This document shows positions 34,701 to 46,651 of a stretch of 64,000 nucleotides of DNA, in pieces. Positions within the stretch are counted from its first letter, which is position 1. Each line of letters starts with the position of its first letter. The stretch is from Oscarella lobularis (Eukaryota; Porifera; Homoscleromorpha; Homosclerophorida; Oscarellidae): the NCBI RefSeq assembly GCF_947507565.1, contig NC_089194.1, positions 496,001-560,000 of the forward strand, written 5' to 3'. Position numbers and translations under genes: made by a program. The notes beneath the pieces were generated by a model. It did no database searches. It saw only the letters and a program-made list of their open reading frames with translations, and was not told the DNA's origin.

Positions 34701-35047
34701 AATCTGTCGCATACAGTACTTTACGCCAAATTCATTTGCCGTGCTGATATTAATAGCAACGTCAGAAACATTCAGTAAAAGTACGCCTTTTTACAGTATC
34801 TGTCTCTGGAGTGCTCTTCCCTAAGTAGAGCAAGTACATTTTTAGCAAAATCGAGTTTCATGAAGGTATCACAGCCAGAGTGTGATACCAAGAATCTAAA
34901 ATTTGATCTTTATATAGGAGCACTCAAACTAAAATTCTTAGAACGCATATTAATAAAATATTTAACGCAGCTTGACGTAGCCTGATCGTGAGCTCTTGGC
35001 AATATACCATGAACAGACACTACGATAAGGTTTGAACAAACTGCATA

Positions 35048-35695
35048 TTTTTTATTAAAACGAAGTTTTAGGGTGACTTTTTCTTCGCACCGCTTGCTTC
35101 TGTACCAGTTTGGTTATTTTCGTTGCTATTTTTAGTTTTATTGCTACTAAAGCAAACCCGAGAAATGCATTGTGCGGCACTAAACCGCCCAATTGCTTAG
35201 CAAAGTTACTCGTTTTCAATCAGCTTTTGAAATTCGTCTCAAATACCTTACAGAAAATTCAGAGTAGTGTTTTAGAAACGGATTTGGCCTTTGCAAACGG
35301 AATAACTGGTGTCCGAAAACCGAGGTGCGATGTCGGTGCGTTCGTCGATTTTTAGCAGGCGATAGACTTGACCATTTAGCTAAAACTTTACTGCGTTCGA
35401 AAGCTCTATGATAGAGGATTCTGTGAAAAATAATTCTTGTCGAAACATTAAAATTTGAATGAGCTACGCCTACGTGTCCGAAAGCGATACCGTTGTCCGA
35501 AAGCGGAGGTTTTGACCTGCGCGCGCTAATCTTCTAATAAAATCGTGAGGGTTTGGTCTATTGATTCGCGTTCAAGCAAATCTTCCTGACAGGGATTGGG
35601 CTTTAAAATGCGCCATAGGAAGCCAGAATCGGTTGGCTAGATTTGCTGTGCGAGCGTCCGAAATCGCAGAATGTCCGAAAGCCGAGGTCCTACTC
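35048..35695. repeat. Right terminal inverted arm
   Basis: It is the reverse complement of 34054-34700. Confidence 0.85.
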
Positions 35696-35697
35696 TA

Positions 35698-36586
35698 CAT
35701 GTAGCACGTGGGGGAGGACCTACAAGCCTACTAGTAACTACACAAAACGCCCTACCCTACTAGTAGCCGCCGACTAAAACCCAAATGCAAAACGAGCGGA
35801 CCCGTGAAAACTAACGTAGACTGTCGGAAATTTTTCTATGCCCACAAGCGCGGGCAGTGGCGTCGCAGGCACTCAGCGCCGTGTACGTCGCAGGAAGAAC
35901 GCCTACACCAGTGGGGCCCCCTATGTGTCGATGCGAACCTTTTCATCGCGCTCGCATCGCACGTGCCATTCTCTTCTTTTCTTCATTGCCGAACTAGAGA
36001 AGAAGAAAGAGGAAATGAAATGAAACAAACGGCAGGTGAACGCGATGAGGGATTGCTTAGATGCGAGAGGATTATACGAGCGTCGTCGCGTCCACGAGCG
36101 TGGCGAAAAGTGGTCGGAGAGTACAAACGATCACGTCGCGCATTGCATGCTTAGACGCGCGACGCCGCTCTAGGTATGCGCGCTGCGACAGATATGATCG
36201 ACAACGAGAAAGCTGACCGAGAGTACGCTTACAAAATCGCGATGGTCTCCAATCGCGACGGCAAATCCGATCCAGCATGCGGCGCCGTAGTTCTTCGGGA
36301 ATCAGGATTCAGGACGGAGAGTAGAGACAAAGAAACACTTCTGACACTTCAGATAAACTCCCGGACGCCAACACCCCCGCCGAAAAGGAGCGACCAATGG
36401 GCAGATCTCAATTACGCATATGCGTATGCTATCTACGTAATTTATGAATCCGTTACCGGTGTACGGCCACGATGCATGCAGTGTTTAGGACCATGACGAC
36501 AAACGACAATCGATAATCATACAAGCCCACAAATTGAAACTTCATCAAGCAAAGTCCATCGAAACTAGACCTGTCACAGTCACATG
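35698..36586. other. Intergenic, no gene recognised
   Basis: It is GC-richer than its surroundings. Several short open frames lack recognisable domains. It probably includes the 3' untranslated region of the minus-strand ROCO gene. Confidence 0.4.
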
Positions 36587-39500
36587 CTATGATAAGTGAC
36601 TTTTAGAATATTCCGCTTTGATTAGAGGCAGAGGTACTCCTGCTTTTTGGCAAGCACTTAACAGCTCGCCAATATTTGCTTTCCTCCCTTTTTTCGCTGA
36701 CCACTGATCAATTAGGTGGCAAAGCCTTTTACTGTTTGTATCCAGGGGAGGAAGATCTGTAAGTTCATAGGTTTTATATCCTAGATATTCGCCAATAGCC
36801 TTCCATTCATTGTTTCCAACTTTAGCAACAGCCATTTTAAAATCCAGACATTCCGAAACCATAGCATCATCAAGAGGAAAAGAGATCAGGTTGGAACCGA
36901 TATCTGAAAAGAAAGAGCTTGAATTTCAACTCAATGAAATTCTCATACACACCTATTTTCTGACTAGAGCAAGTTGGACGATTTAGCAAGTCTCGTAGAT
37001 TCTGAGACGCTGCCGCTTCCTGCGTAAACAATTAATAAAAAAAGAATCAGATACTCGAAAAAATTATAAGAAAGATGTCTGACCTCATCAGCAGAAAGTT
37101 TAATAGCACCTTCGCCATGTAAAAGAGAGAGCAAATATAGTACGTCATTTCTTTGCGCAGCGTTAGCCAAGGATTGAGCTGTGGCATTAAGATTCTCACT
37201 CCAGAGAGCGATCATGTCGCCCGAAATTGCGCTTTTTACCATGTCAGCGGGCGATAGGTGAAGCAAGGCGTTGGCAAGAGCGTTCCTTCCAACTTCATCT
37301 TTCTCAAGGCAAGTATCTATTGCACGACGCGTTTTATAAGAAAGATAATCAATGTGGTTGTCAGGAAGAGCAAAGAGCTCTTTAAGGGTTTCTTCGATCG
37401 TTCCCTCGGAGAGTGAGGCGCTAGACTTCTTTGAAATATTTATTACCTTTTCGACCGTTTCCTTTCTGTACGCCACAGGAGACTCTTTCAGTTCTTTCAA
37501 TTCAGAGGAACTTATGTACCACAGGTCTCTCTCCATTCCTGGACTTTTCTCTTGAAGAACCTTTTCGCCCGTGCTCATGAGGTCCTTGAGTAGTTTGATG
37601 CATTCTCCCTCTGAATGCTCAGGACCTCGTACAACAAAGTCTAAGGCCTTGTCCACGTCTTGCAGAATTACCATTCCTTCTAGCGAAAATTCGTCAATTC
37701 TTTTCTTGATCATCAGACCACCCTGCCACAGTACCGGCTCCAAGCCACAGAAACATTCAGTATTGCGAACGTGGCACTGAAGAAACGGCATTGTGCCTGG
37801 GGTTATTATATCAGTCTCGTCTTCTCGTTTCCAGCGACGACCAACGTATACCGTCATTAGGGCATTTATACACCATATTTCAGGTGGACGCTCTTGTTGA
37901 ATTAGCGCTGGGAATTGATATGCGTTGGGCCTATCTGAAAGTTCAAAGCAAATTTCCAAACTGCAAAGAAGTGATAGCGTTTCGTCGATATTATCCCATT
38001 TCTGATTGTTGAAAGCTTCGAGTGCTCTTTGGATTTTCTCCTTTGTCGTTGTTCCAGGAGGAGAACAGGAGAGAGTGATTTGAAACTCGTCAGGAGACAA
38101 AAGAGGACCAAGGACGCTATGACACAGCCATGAAAGCTCGAGAATTATTTTGTCTTCCATGACAAATATCTACGAAGAGACGCACTTTGCAGACAATGGA
38201 AATCTGTCATAAATATACGCACCTCGCCAATACCCTGCAAAAATTCAACAAGCAACCTTTGAACCTGTTCCGTAAGGCCAGGATAGATGCTTGCAACCAT
38301 TATCTGCCTAAAAACATCGGAATCCATGCAACGATTTTCCTAAAAAAACCTTTAGCTTTCACTCAGACAACTATCTATGTTCACTCAGCAGAACCTTTTC
38401 AGGAGTCAATAATCCCCTACTCTTCAGAAGAGCCAGACACTTTTCCCTTATTGATTCAGCTGACTCGTTTGAAAACGAATAGCAAATTTTCTGCGGCACA
38501 GCAGACGTATCAGAGGGATTGCGCAGTGTAGGTAAGAAGGATGAAACGGCCGCGTCAACAATAATAGGAACATCGCTTGAAGTCTGCAAACATGAAAGAG
38601 ATATGACACGCAAACAAAAAGACTGCATCTTCAGTACCTCAATTGTTTTCTCTTTGGCAACGCCAATAGCTTTTCTCAGAAGACCTAACTGATTTGAGCT
38701 TCGATCTCGACAGTTCAAGAGAAAGTAATTCTCTTGAAAGTTAAACCAAGCGCCAAACGTTATTTTCAGGTACCGAAAAAGTCGTCGAAAACGAACCTCT
38801 CCACATTTCAAATCAGAGAGCAAATCCTTTTTACTCCCTAAAACTAAGACGTTTGCTTTTTCAGTGAAGGCTCCACTGCATTTCACAAACGACAGAATGA
38901 AGTGACTGGACTCTCTGAGCTGGTCGCAGCTCTGAGTCGAATCGACAACCAGAAGAAACATTGTCGTAGTCTCGGAAAAGAAAAGCCCGTGCGTCTTGTA
39001 GAAGAAAGGCTGCCCTGCAAAGTCACAAAAGACCAGCTCGCCAGCTGAGTCGACGGTCGCTGCGGTCACGTCCATGCTGGCTGTACGCACATCGTCGCCC
39101 CCTTCACGCCAATCGATATTCTGTAGCGTTTTGATGAGGGTTGTCTTGCCAGCTCTTTCCTTTCCAACTACGCAGACTTTGATCTTTGTGGGCTTTGTTG
39201 TGCCGTGCGAGTACAGCTTGGAGTATCGATATGACGTCTAAAGGAAGTAGTATAAGAGAAGAAATTGGCAACTCCTACTAAGCAAGCAATTAACCCATGC
39301 TTCGAAAAGTGCCTGCGACGTAGGAGCAATTTCGTGAGGAAGGCATCTATTCTGAAAAAGAAAGAGTAAAAATTTTTCCCCCAATAATCTACACTACAAA
39401 TATAAAACACAACCCAAAGCAGGTATTATGTACTGGACACCTCTAAAAAATTCAATAAATCTTATTTAACCTCATCCGGAATGTCGATGAGTGAAGGACT

Positions 39501-41445
39501 AGACCGAAGAATGAATGTCACAAGATCGCTGTGTTGATCTGAAAGACAATTTCAAGAAAAAAAGACAATGCTATAAGTACCAGTATCTCTCCACGAATAC
39601 GAACGAGCAAGGAAGTGAAGAACTGACTGCCCGCGCTGAGAAAAGAAAACGGTTAACTAAGCAGAGCACATACCGTAAAATGCACTACCAACCTTATTAG
39701 TCTGATTGACATCAGCTCCAGCATCAACTAGCACCTTTGCAAGTTCTATATTACAACGAGAGCAAGCGATTTGCAAAGGCCAGGCTTGATGCTGCGAAAT
39801 CCCGAATTAAACATGAACATGTCAATACGCGTAAAACCGACATACATAGTCTTTCCAATTGACATCAGCTCCTTTGGCCAGTAAAAGCTTCACAATTCCG
39901 ACATGACCCTTCGAACACGCTTCTAACAAGGGTGCAGAATAATCGAGCTGAACAATCGAAAAAAAAGAGATAGACATAGCCAATCCTAACAAAAAGTTAA
40001 GAACCCAATGTTCATTGACATTCGCTCCAGCGTCGATCAAAAGCTGAGCAATTTCAAAGCACCCTTTTTGACATGCTTTAATCAAGCACCTTGTATCGTT
40101 CTAAAAACCCCATAAATTAATTAAGTAAAACAATCCTTGCAAAAAAAACGACTAACCGAAGAATCGTCAACGTTAGCTCCAGCATTGATTAAGATTCTCG
40201 CAAGCTCTACGTTACCACGATCACAGACTGTTCCCAAAGGAAACTCTCCAAACTAAAAATCCATTATAGAGGTAAGCGTCATATACGCAAAAACAATAAA
40301 GAACAAACCTCGTTGGACTGATTGACATTCGCTCCAGAATCTATTAATAGCTTTGCAAAATCGATCCGATTCTTCTCGAGAGCGCTTAGCAAAAGCGTCT
40401 CATCAGCCTAAAGAGATCATTTTGTCAAAAAAATGTCTCAATATGTCGCCACGCTGCTGTCAACCTCGTATGTCTGTGACATATCTGCCCCAGCATCAAT
40501 CAATAATTTTGCTACTTCAAGATAATTATTCTCTAACGCAGCCCACAATAAACCGCGATCATTCTATAACAACAGAACAAAAGTAGCAAAAAATAGAATT
40601 GCTTTAAGACAACGTGGCAACACATCAAGTCTGTTCCATTACCGTTAGCACCGGCGCGAATTAAAACTTTTATAACGTCCAGGTGATTGTACCAGCAAGC
40701 TACCGCCAAAGCCTAAAGATTTAATAATATAATCAGATGAGTATAGGAAAGTTTATTTAGATAATAATGTACAACAAACCTGGGGAGAATCGTTGGGGTC
40801 TGCATCGGCTTTGAGAAGCATTTCTACAATTTCTAAATGATCATTCTCACATGCTGCCCACAAATATCCTCGGGTATGCTAAAGCGGTCAAGAATTACGC
40901 TTAAAAAACAAACTGAGAGACACAAACCACGTCTGTCTTATTGATATCGACTCCAGATTCGATGAAGCGTCTAACAGTTTCAGAATCTCCATTGGAGCAA
41001 GCTGCTCTCAAAGAATAGAAGTCCTTGTCCAACTAAGAAAGAATGACACAAGGAAAAAACAAGTAAAATAAAACAAACCAAGACGTCGGTCCTCGTATAA
41101 CCGCTTATAGTCATAGGAAGACAAATAATTGCCGTGTAAAGAGAGCATTCCTCAAAAATAAATGCTTCAATTTTCGAATTCGTTTTCGACCTAGCCAATT
41201 CAAGCGGCGTGAGTCCTGGAGACAGAATAGTAATTTTTTATTCAGCAGATCAACAATGCGATAGAGACGGAGCATATGACGCCTATGACGTCATCGTCAC
41301 CGAGTCTTTTACCTTGCTCATTTCTCCATTCGTCGCTTAGGTCGACTCCGTTTCTTACACATTTTCTTACTTTCGCAAAGTCTTCAGTTTCAATAGCGTG
41401 AAAGAGAGCAATTTGTAACTCCATTTCCTCCCTCGCGGCGCTCAT
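36587..41445 (-). CDS. Ankyrin-Roc-COR-Death protein, DAPK-like without kinase
   Basis: Exons, 5' to 3' on the minus strand: 41445-41313, 41215-41079, 41032-40928, 40878-40780, 40712-40626, 40563-40465, 40407-40309, 40252-40157, 40100-40005, 39947-39846, 39791-39693, 39635-39605, 39538-39471, 39351-39295, 39237-38638, 38583-38395, 38339-38223, 38169-37084, 37019-36953 and 36903-36587. They total 1227 codons in one frame. About nine or ten ankyrin repeats (LLIDAGANVN type) are encoded one per 96-105 nt phase-0 exon. The Roc GTPase has P-loop GKERAGKT, switch DFAGQ and GSKKDL in place of NKxD. COR follows (LSWLCHSVLGPLLS, PALI), resembling DAPK1. The last exon is a Death domain (WKAIGEYLGY...L..W). 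DAPK1 has the same order preceded by a kinase; here none is present upstream. Likely a cytoplasmic scaffold/GTPase in death or stress signalling. The donor after exon 5 is not GT. Confidence 0.85.
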
Positions 41446-41822
41446 CTCGTCTATACAACCGAACTTTAGCTCCCAAAGATAGTCTCCAATATCACAGAAC
41501 TTCGATCACTTTATTCGCGGCTGCTTACAGCGGTTGGACGGATACACTACTAGTACGCACCGTGAAGTTGTCAGGACGTTCGCTACTTTTACGGTAACCT
41601 CGTAACAATCCTAAATTACGTCGCCGTCATCTGCATACCTGAAGGCTGCATTCACTGAATGCGTAGTTTTCGATTGTTCTTATCTTCTTGAGAGATTGGA
41701 ATATCCCTAATCCAGAAGCTCGTATAGCTAACCTGAGATAAAAAACGCTTCCGTAAGAATTCGTCAAACACAAAGACGCACGCTAAGACTATACGGAGCC
41801 ATAGAGGACGTGTATATATATA
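41446..41822. other. 5' flank of the ROCO gene
   Basis: It lies between the start codon of the minus-strand ROCO gene and the first Helitron end, so it must hold the promoter. No clear motif was recognised apart from a short TA-rich run at 41812-41822. Confidence 0.4.
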
Positions 41823-43849
41823 CTAGCTTACTTACCCGCGCTTCGCGCGGGGCAGAGTGCATTTTTTGTTTTAAAATGCACAATTAGGACGTTCGATTAG
41901 GATGGCTTACGCTGCACTACTTGGGGGTTGGAACACTTGAAGCCCTCCCCGGTCACAGTGCCGTCAAACTAAGCGCTGTCCTTTATATACAAATACGTAC
42001 TTCGTGTAGCAGTTCAACTGACAGTTGTAGCCAATGAGTTCCCGTTCAAGGCAGACTGTATTTGATGAAATAGTTCTTTCTGGGTGTAAAGGCAAGGACT
42101 TCGTTCACCGTGCAGAAAAGGAGATCCTGCCGAGACAAAGTTTATACACCCTTCAATTAAGTTAGTGTGACTTGCAGAGGGTGCGTCAGTTGCCCACCAC
42201 TGACCCGCACAGCAAATTAGTTCTCGCTGAGTCTGCATGTGCATTCAAATTGTTCCCGGTGACTGTGTGTAAAAGGACTTCCCGTCGTTTTTTCCCGCTG
42301 AGGGCCTAAAGTCACCGGTCGGTTTAATTTTTGTATTCTTCCTGTAACAGTCCCACTAACTGCGATAGCCTACCTTCGCGCAAATTAGTTCTCGCCCAGT
42401 CTGTGCATACAAATTGTTCCCGGTGACTGTTAGTTGGATTGTTAACCGACCGGTCACTTTAGGCAGTCAGCGGGATACAACACAGTCAACGGGAAGTCTT
42501 TTTATTCACAGTTACAGCCTACCTTCGCGGCAGACTGCATGCACATATTTGATTAAAAAATAGTTCTTGCTGAGTGTATTCCCAAGGCCGACGTCCCAGC
42601 CGCTGAACGTGTAGCAAAAGAGAGAGATCTTTCTGAAACACACGGTGTACATGCACGCCTTTATGCAACCTGTTACCGCTAAAAGCGTAGCAAATCTGTT
42701 TCCCGCTTACTCTGCAGCCGAATACCTGCATATTCGTTGATAATCGTGCAATTCTTATGATTCCCGCTGATCATGCAGAGTTGCCAACACATACCTAGTT
42801 CTTGCTTACTCTGTGCATGCAAATTTTTCCCGGTGACTGCATGTGTTGAAAAGACTTCCCTTTGGCTGTGTTGTTTCCCGCTGACCGCCTAAAGTGTTCG
42901 GTGTCATTTGTATACATGCATACACTGGTATACTTCTTCACTAACTGTTGTAGCCTACCTTCGCGGCCTCCGGCAGCTAGGCAGTAGTTGAAAAAAATTC
43001 TTTTCTGAAACAGAGTGTGTACATGCACGCCTTTATGCAACCTGTTCCCGCTACTGCCAATTCAATAATAGTTCTGGTACTGCCTTTTCAAAAATAGTTC
43101 TCGTTGAATGTTCGTAGGTACAGCTAACTGTCAAAATCCCACTGAGTACTAATACAGTCAGTAGCTGCAGATTATCGGCGTAAAATCAATCATGCGGCAC
43201 GATTACCAAAAGCCTTTGGCAATATTTTGACAATTTACGCGCCATGATTTCTCGCTATCAATTCAGGAAGATGGCACTGCGGTCAAATATTTCTTTCCCT
43301 TTCCTTGAAAATCAGTAGGTTTTGCGAGCGCATAGACGATTGAAGCGTTGGAATTTGCTGTCTACTAAATGGTTTGTAGACGTCCCGTATGCGACGCAAA
43401 GGGTTCGGAGAGACCCTCGAAGGGGGCCCGCGTCGCGAAGACTTCGACAACGGGAGAGAACGCACCAAAAGACGCGCGAGGAGAGTCCGCGTCACGATTG
43501 CGGACGATTACGAAGCCGCGAGCGAGACGACGGGCGATGGCACGGGCGATCGAGACGCCGAAAGGAGCCCCGTCGTCGCCAAAAACCCGACCGCACGCTT
43601 AAAAAGACGCGCAAAAAAGGTCCGCGTCACGATTGCGGAGCCGCGCGCGAGACGACAGGCGATGGCACGGGCGATCGAGACGCCGAAAGGGGCCCCGTCG
43701 CGCCAAAAACCCCACCACGGTATATAGAATCTTCGTCGAAGCAGGGAGAGAGCGTCGGCAAAGCCGCGCGCCAAGCCGCCTCGGAGCGTATCGCGAAACA
43801 AATGGCGGCGGCCATGTTTTGTCCAAGATTGCGTCGCGCATTATAGTGA
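41823..43849 (-). mobile_element. Helitron-like element 0
   Basis: On the minus strand the 3' end is the hairpin CCCGCGC-GAA-GCGCGGG followed eight bases later by CTAG and then host T, the classic Helitron terminus. The candidate 5' end is TCACTATAATG at 43849, similar to the 5' ends of the next two elements (TC..C.ATAAT). It contains a GC-rich 5' part (43380-43840) and degenerate internal repeats (42000-43100). It encodes no Rep-helicase, so it is non-autonomous. Confidence 0.6.
43430..43720. repeat. Imperfect tandem duplication, about 135 bp
   Basis: GTCCGCGTCACGATTGCGG and ACGGGCGATCGAGACGCCG-like blocks occur twice inside the GC-rich 5' part of element 0. Confidence 0.7.
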
Positions 43850-46651
43850 CTAGCTGATTTACCCGTTCATCGAACGGGTTGTTTAGGCGTTTGTATTCAG
43901 ACATGAGCGCATATGAAATTATGCTTATTCGGCCGTTTCTTGCAATATTCTAACGGCATTTTACAGCGTGTTGTCAACCCGCAGTGCCGCTCGCTGATAG
44001 GCCGGTTTTTCTGCGACCGTTACGACTCTATTCTGCTATATATCTCTAACGCTATATCTCTAATGCACGAATCGGGTCTCTTAAGCGCCGCTGCAATTCG
44101 ACCTACGTGGGCTAGCTACGGCTTTTTTACCCGCGTTAGCTTATTGGAATACAGCTGCAGTTTCTTGTCGAAGCTCATTTACAGCCGCAAAAGCTATTCA
44201 AGGAGAAATCTCAGGCTGTATACTCTGGTCATTTCCTACGCTGTAAACCAACTTGGTTTGTTTGGAGGCGCCCGATTAACATATCGTAACTATTTTGTCA
44301 TCTATTTGGACATTCGGTAATCGGTCGGGTCCATGTACAGCAGCCGATCCTTGGTAATTTGCAGCTGCGCTGAATCCGGTGGTAAGTCATTCGTAACTGC
44401 TGTACATGATAGTCCTTGCCCACTAAAAAAGCTTCAGTAGCGGGCCTCGGCATATAAGTAAACCGCTCCTCTACCCAATCGCGCGGTCCCATCGCAGCAG
44501 AAGCAGACGGTCACGATCTATTCACAGCTGCTCCAACCGGGCTAATCGCTGCATGCAGCAGCAGAAGAAACAGCAGCAGCAGTAGTCGCGTCGGTCAATT
44601 CACTGCTCAGATCAATCTGCGCAGTAGTCGCGCGTTTAGCTGTTGCATATGGTCCAGCCTACTGAAGATGCGAAATAACCTCTCTCGTTTCCAGCGCTAC
44701 TAATAGACCGGAGCCGCTTTGCAGCTGTGAATAGACCGGTCCTTGTCCAAGAGCCGCAACCGGGCAAATTAACCTAATTCTATTTCGCAGCAAAGATGAG
44801 TTTAACGATTTTGTCTTTTCAAAATCGGCACATCGTTTATCTTCCCATCATTTAAAGCTGCCACGCAAGTGAACTGCAATATGTGTTTTCTGTTGAAAGT
44901 ACTCAATGTGTTTTCTGTTGTAGGTACTCAATATGTTTTCTGTTGTAGGTACTCAATGTGTTTTCTGTTGTAGGTACTCAATGTGTTTTCTGTTGTAGGT
45001 ACTCAATATGTTTTCTGTTTTAGGTACTCAATATGTTTTCTGTTGTAGGTACTCAATGTGTTTTCTGTTGTAGGTACTCAATATGTTTTCTGTTGAAGGT
45101 ACTGAATGTGTTTTCTGTTGAAGGTACTCAATGTGTTTTCTGTTGAAGGTACTCAATGTGTTTTCGGTTGTAGGTACTCAATATGTTTTCTGTTTTAGGT
45201 ACTCAATATGTTTTCTGTTGTAGGTACTCAATGTGTTTTCTGTTGAATGTACTCAATGTGTTTTCTGTTGAAGGTACTCAACGTGTTTTCTGTTGTAGGT
45301 ACTGAATGTGTTTTCTGTTGAAGGTACTCAATGTGTTTTCTGTTGTAGGTACTCAATGTGTTTTCTGTTGAAGGTACTCAATATGTTTTCTGTTGTAGGT
45401 ACTGAATGTGTTTTCTGTTGAAGTTACTCAATATGTTTTCTGTTGTAGGTACTCAATGTGTTTTCTGTTGTAGGTACTCAATGTGTTTTCTGTTGAAGTT
45501 ACTCAATATGTTTTCTGTTGAAGGTACTGAATGTGTTTTCTGTTGTAGGTACTCAATGTGTTTTCTGTTGAAGGTACTCAATGTGTTTTCTGTTGTAGGT
45601 ACTGAATGTGTTTTCTGTTGAAGTTACTCAATGTGTTTTCTGTTGAAGGTACTCAATGTGTTTTCTGTTGAAGGTACTCAATGTGTTTTCTGTTGAAGGT
45701 ACTGAATGTGTTTTCTGTTGAAGGTACTGAATGTGTTTTCTCTTGAAGGTACTGAATGTGTTTTCTGTTGAAGGTACTCAATGTGTTTTCTGTTGTAGGT
45801 ACTCAATGTGTTTTCTGTTGAATGTACTCAATGTGTTTTCTGTTGAAGGTACTCAATGTGTTTTCTGTTGAAGGTACTCAATGTGTTTTCTGTTGAAGGT
45901 ACTCAATGTGTTTTCGGTTGTAGGTACTCAATATGTTTTCTGTTTTAGGTACTCAATATGTTTTCTGTTGTAAGTACTCAATGTGTTTTCTGTTGTAGGT
46001 ACTCAATATGTTTTCTGTTTTAGGTACTCAATGTGTTTTCTGTTGAAGGATACATACCCTGGAAGCAGGAAGTGGTACAGTGTGAATTGCACAAAAACAT
46101 GCATCAGTGATACGTACTCTGCAAGCAGGGAATGGTACACTGCGAATTCCACTATGCCGTAAACTTAACTCAGGGGGGAAACATGCATCAGGGATACACG
46201 TATTGCAAGGGCAGGGCACTCTACCAGGAGTCGCTGGAACCTCGCAGCGAGGTCGCTTTCGCGCGGAAGAAGCCATGGAAAAACGGAAAGACAAAGGAAG
46301 ATGGCGGCGGAGAAAATATGCATAGCGCACTCTAAGGCGATTCGAATTGGGGCGAAACGCGACTTCGCGGCGGCGATTGCTCGATTCGGACCGGTAGAGA
46401 ACCCGCGCGAGACGTCGCGTTTGGAATTCCGGCGCGATCGGCGGCTCGGGAAAGCGGCGGCGGAGGAGGATCCGCGGCGGGGGTCCCGACGATCGCGCGT
46501 TCAATCGATCGCGCGGAAGGGCGTTCGAAGCGCGGCGGCGCGATCGACGCGCGGTCACGGCGGCGTCGGGCGGCGAAATTTGAAGGCGAAAACGCGAGGT
46601 CCCGCATTGGAAACGCAGGCCCCGTACGAAGCTCCGTAAATTATGGGAAGA
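43850..46651 (-). mobile_element. Helitron-like element 1
   Basis: On the minus strand it begins TCTTCCCATAATTTACGG at 46651 and ends in hairpin CCCGTTC-GAT-GAACGGG, eight bases, then CTAG at 43850. It is 2802 bp. Its outer parts are about 99 percent identical to element 2, and between them it carries a 25-bp minisatellite. There is no transposase gene. It abuts element 2 with no base between them. Confidence 0.78.
44881..46048. repeat. 25-bp minisatellite, about 46 copies
   Basis: The consensus is TACTCAATGTGTTTTCTG followed by TTGTAGG, with TTGAAGG and TTTTAGG variants and ATG/GTG alternation. The unit length is constant at 25. It lies inside Helitron element 1. Confidence 0.95.

Larger units (their letters stand above)
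34054..35695. mobile_element. Long-TIR DNA element, pogo/Tigger-like MITE
   Basis: Two inverted arms of about 645 bp (34054-34700 and 35048-35695) flank about 350 bp of unique DNA. The ends are GAGTAGGACCTCGG and the element is bounded by TA on both sides, the target duplication of the Tc1/mariner/pogo superfamily. The ends resemble pogo/Tigger termini with ACCTCG. Each arm has about five copies of the octamer TTTCGGAC. The arms differ at only a few percent of positions. No transposase is present. Confidence 0.8.

Noticed and set aside
34394-35355. Paired 81-codon frames in the two arms of the long-TIR element
   Set aside because: They are the same arm sequence read in opposite directions. 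No transposase or known domain.
43350-43850. Arg-rich frames on both strands that could suggest a basic nuclear protein
   Set aside because: They come from GC-rich, tandemly duplicated Helitron DNA, with overlapping frames in several phases.
45406-45621. Open frame through the 25-bp minisatellite encoding a Cys/Phe-rich repeat peptide
   Set aside because: The unit length is not a multiple of three, so the frame cycles with a 75-nt period. It is a by-product of the repeat with no start context or homologue.
44881-46048. Splice-site-like TTTTCTGTTGTAG/GT in each 25-bp unit as functional exons
   Set aside because: The pattern follows from a T-rich unit. There is no room for an exon and no evidence of transcription on that strand.
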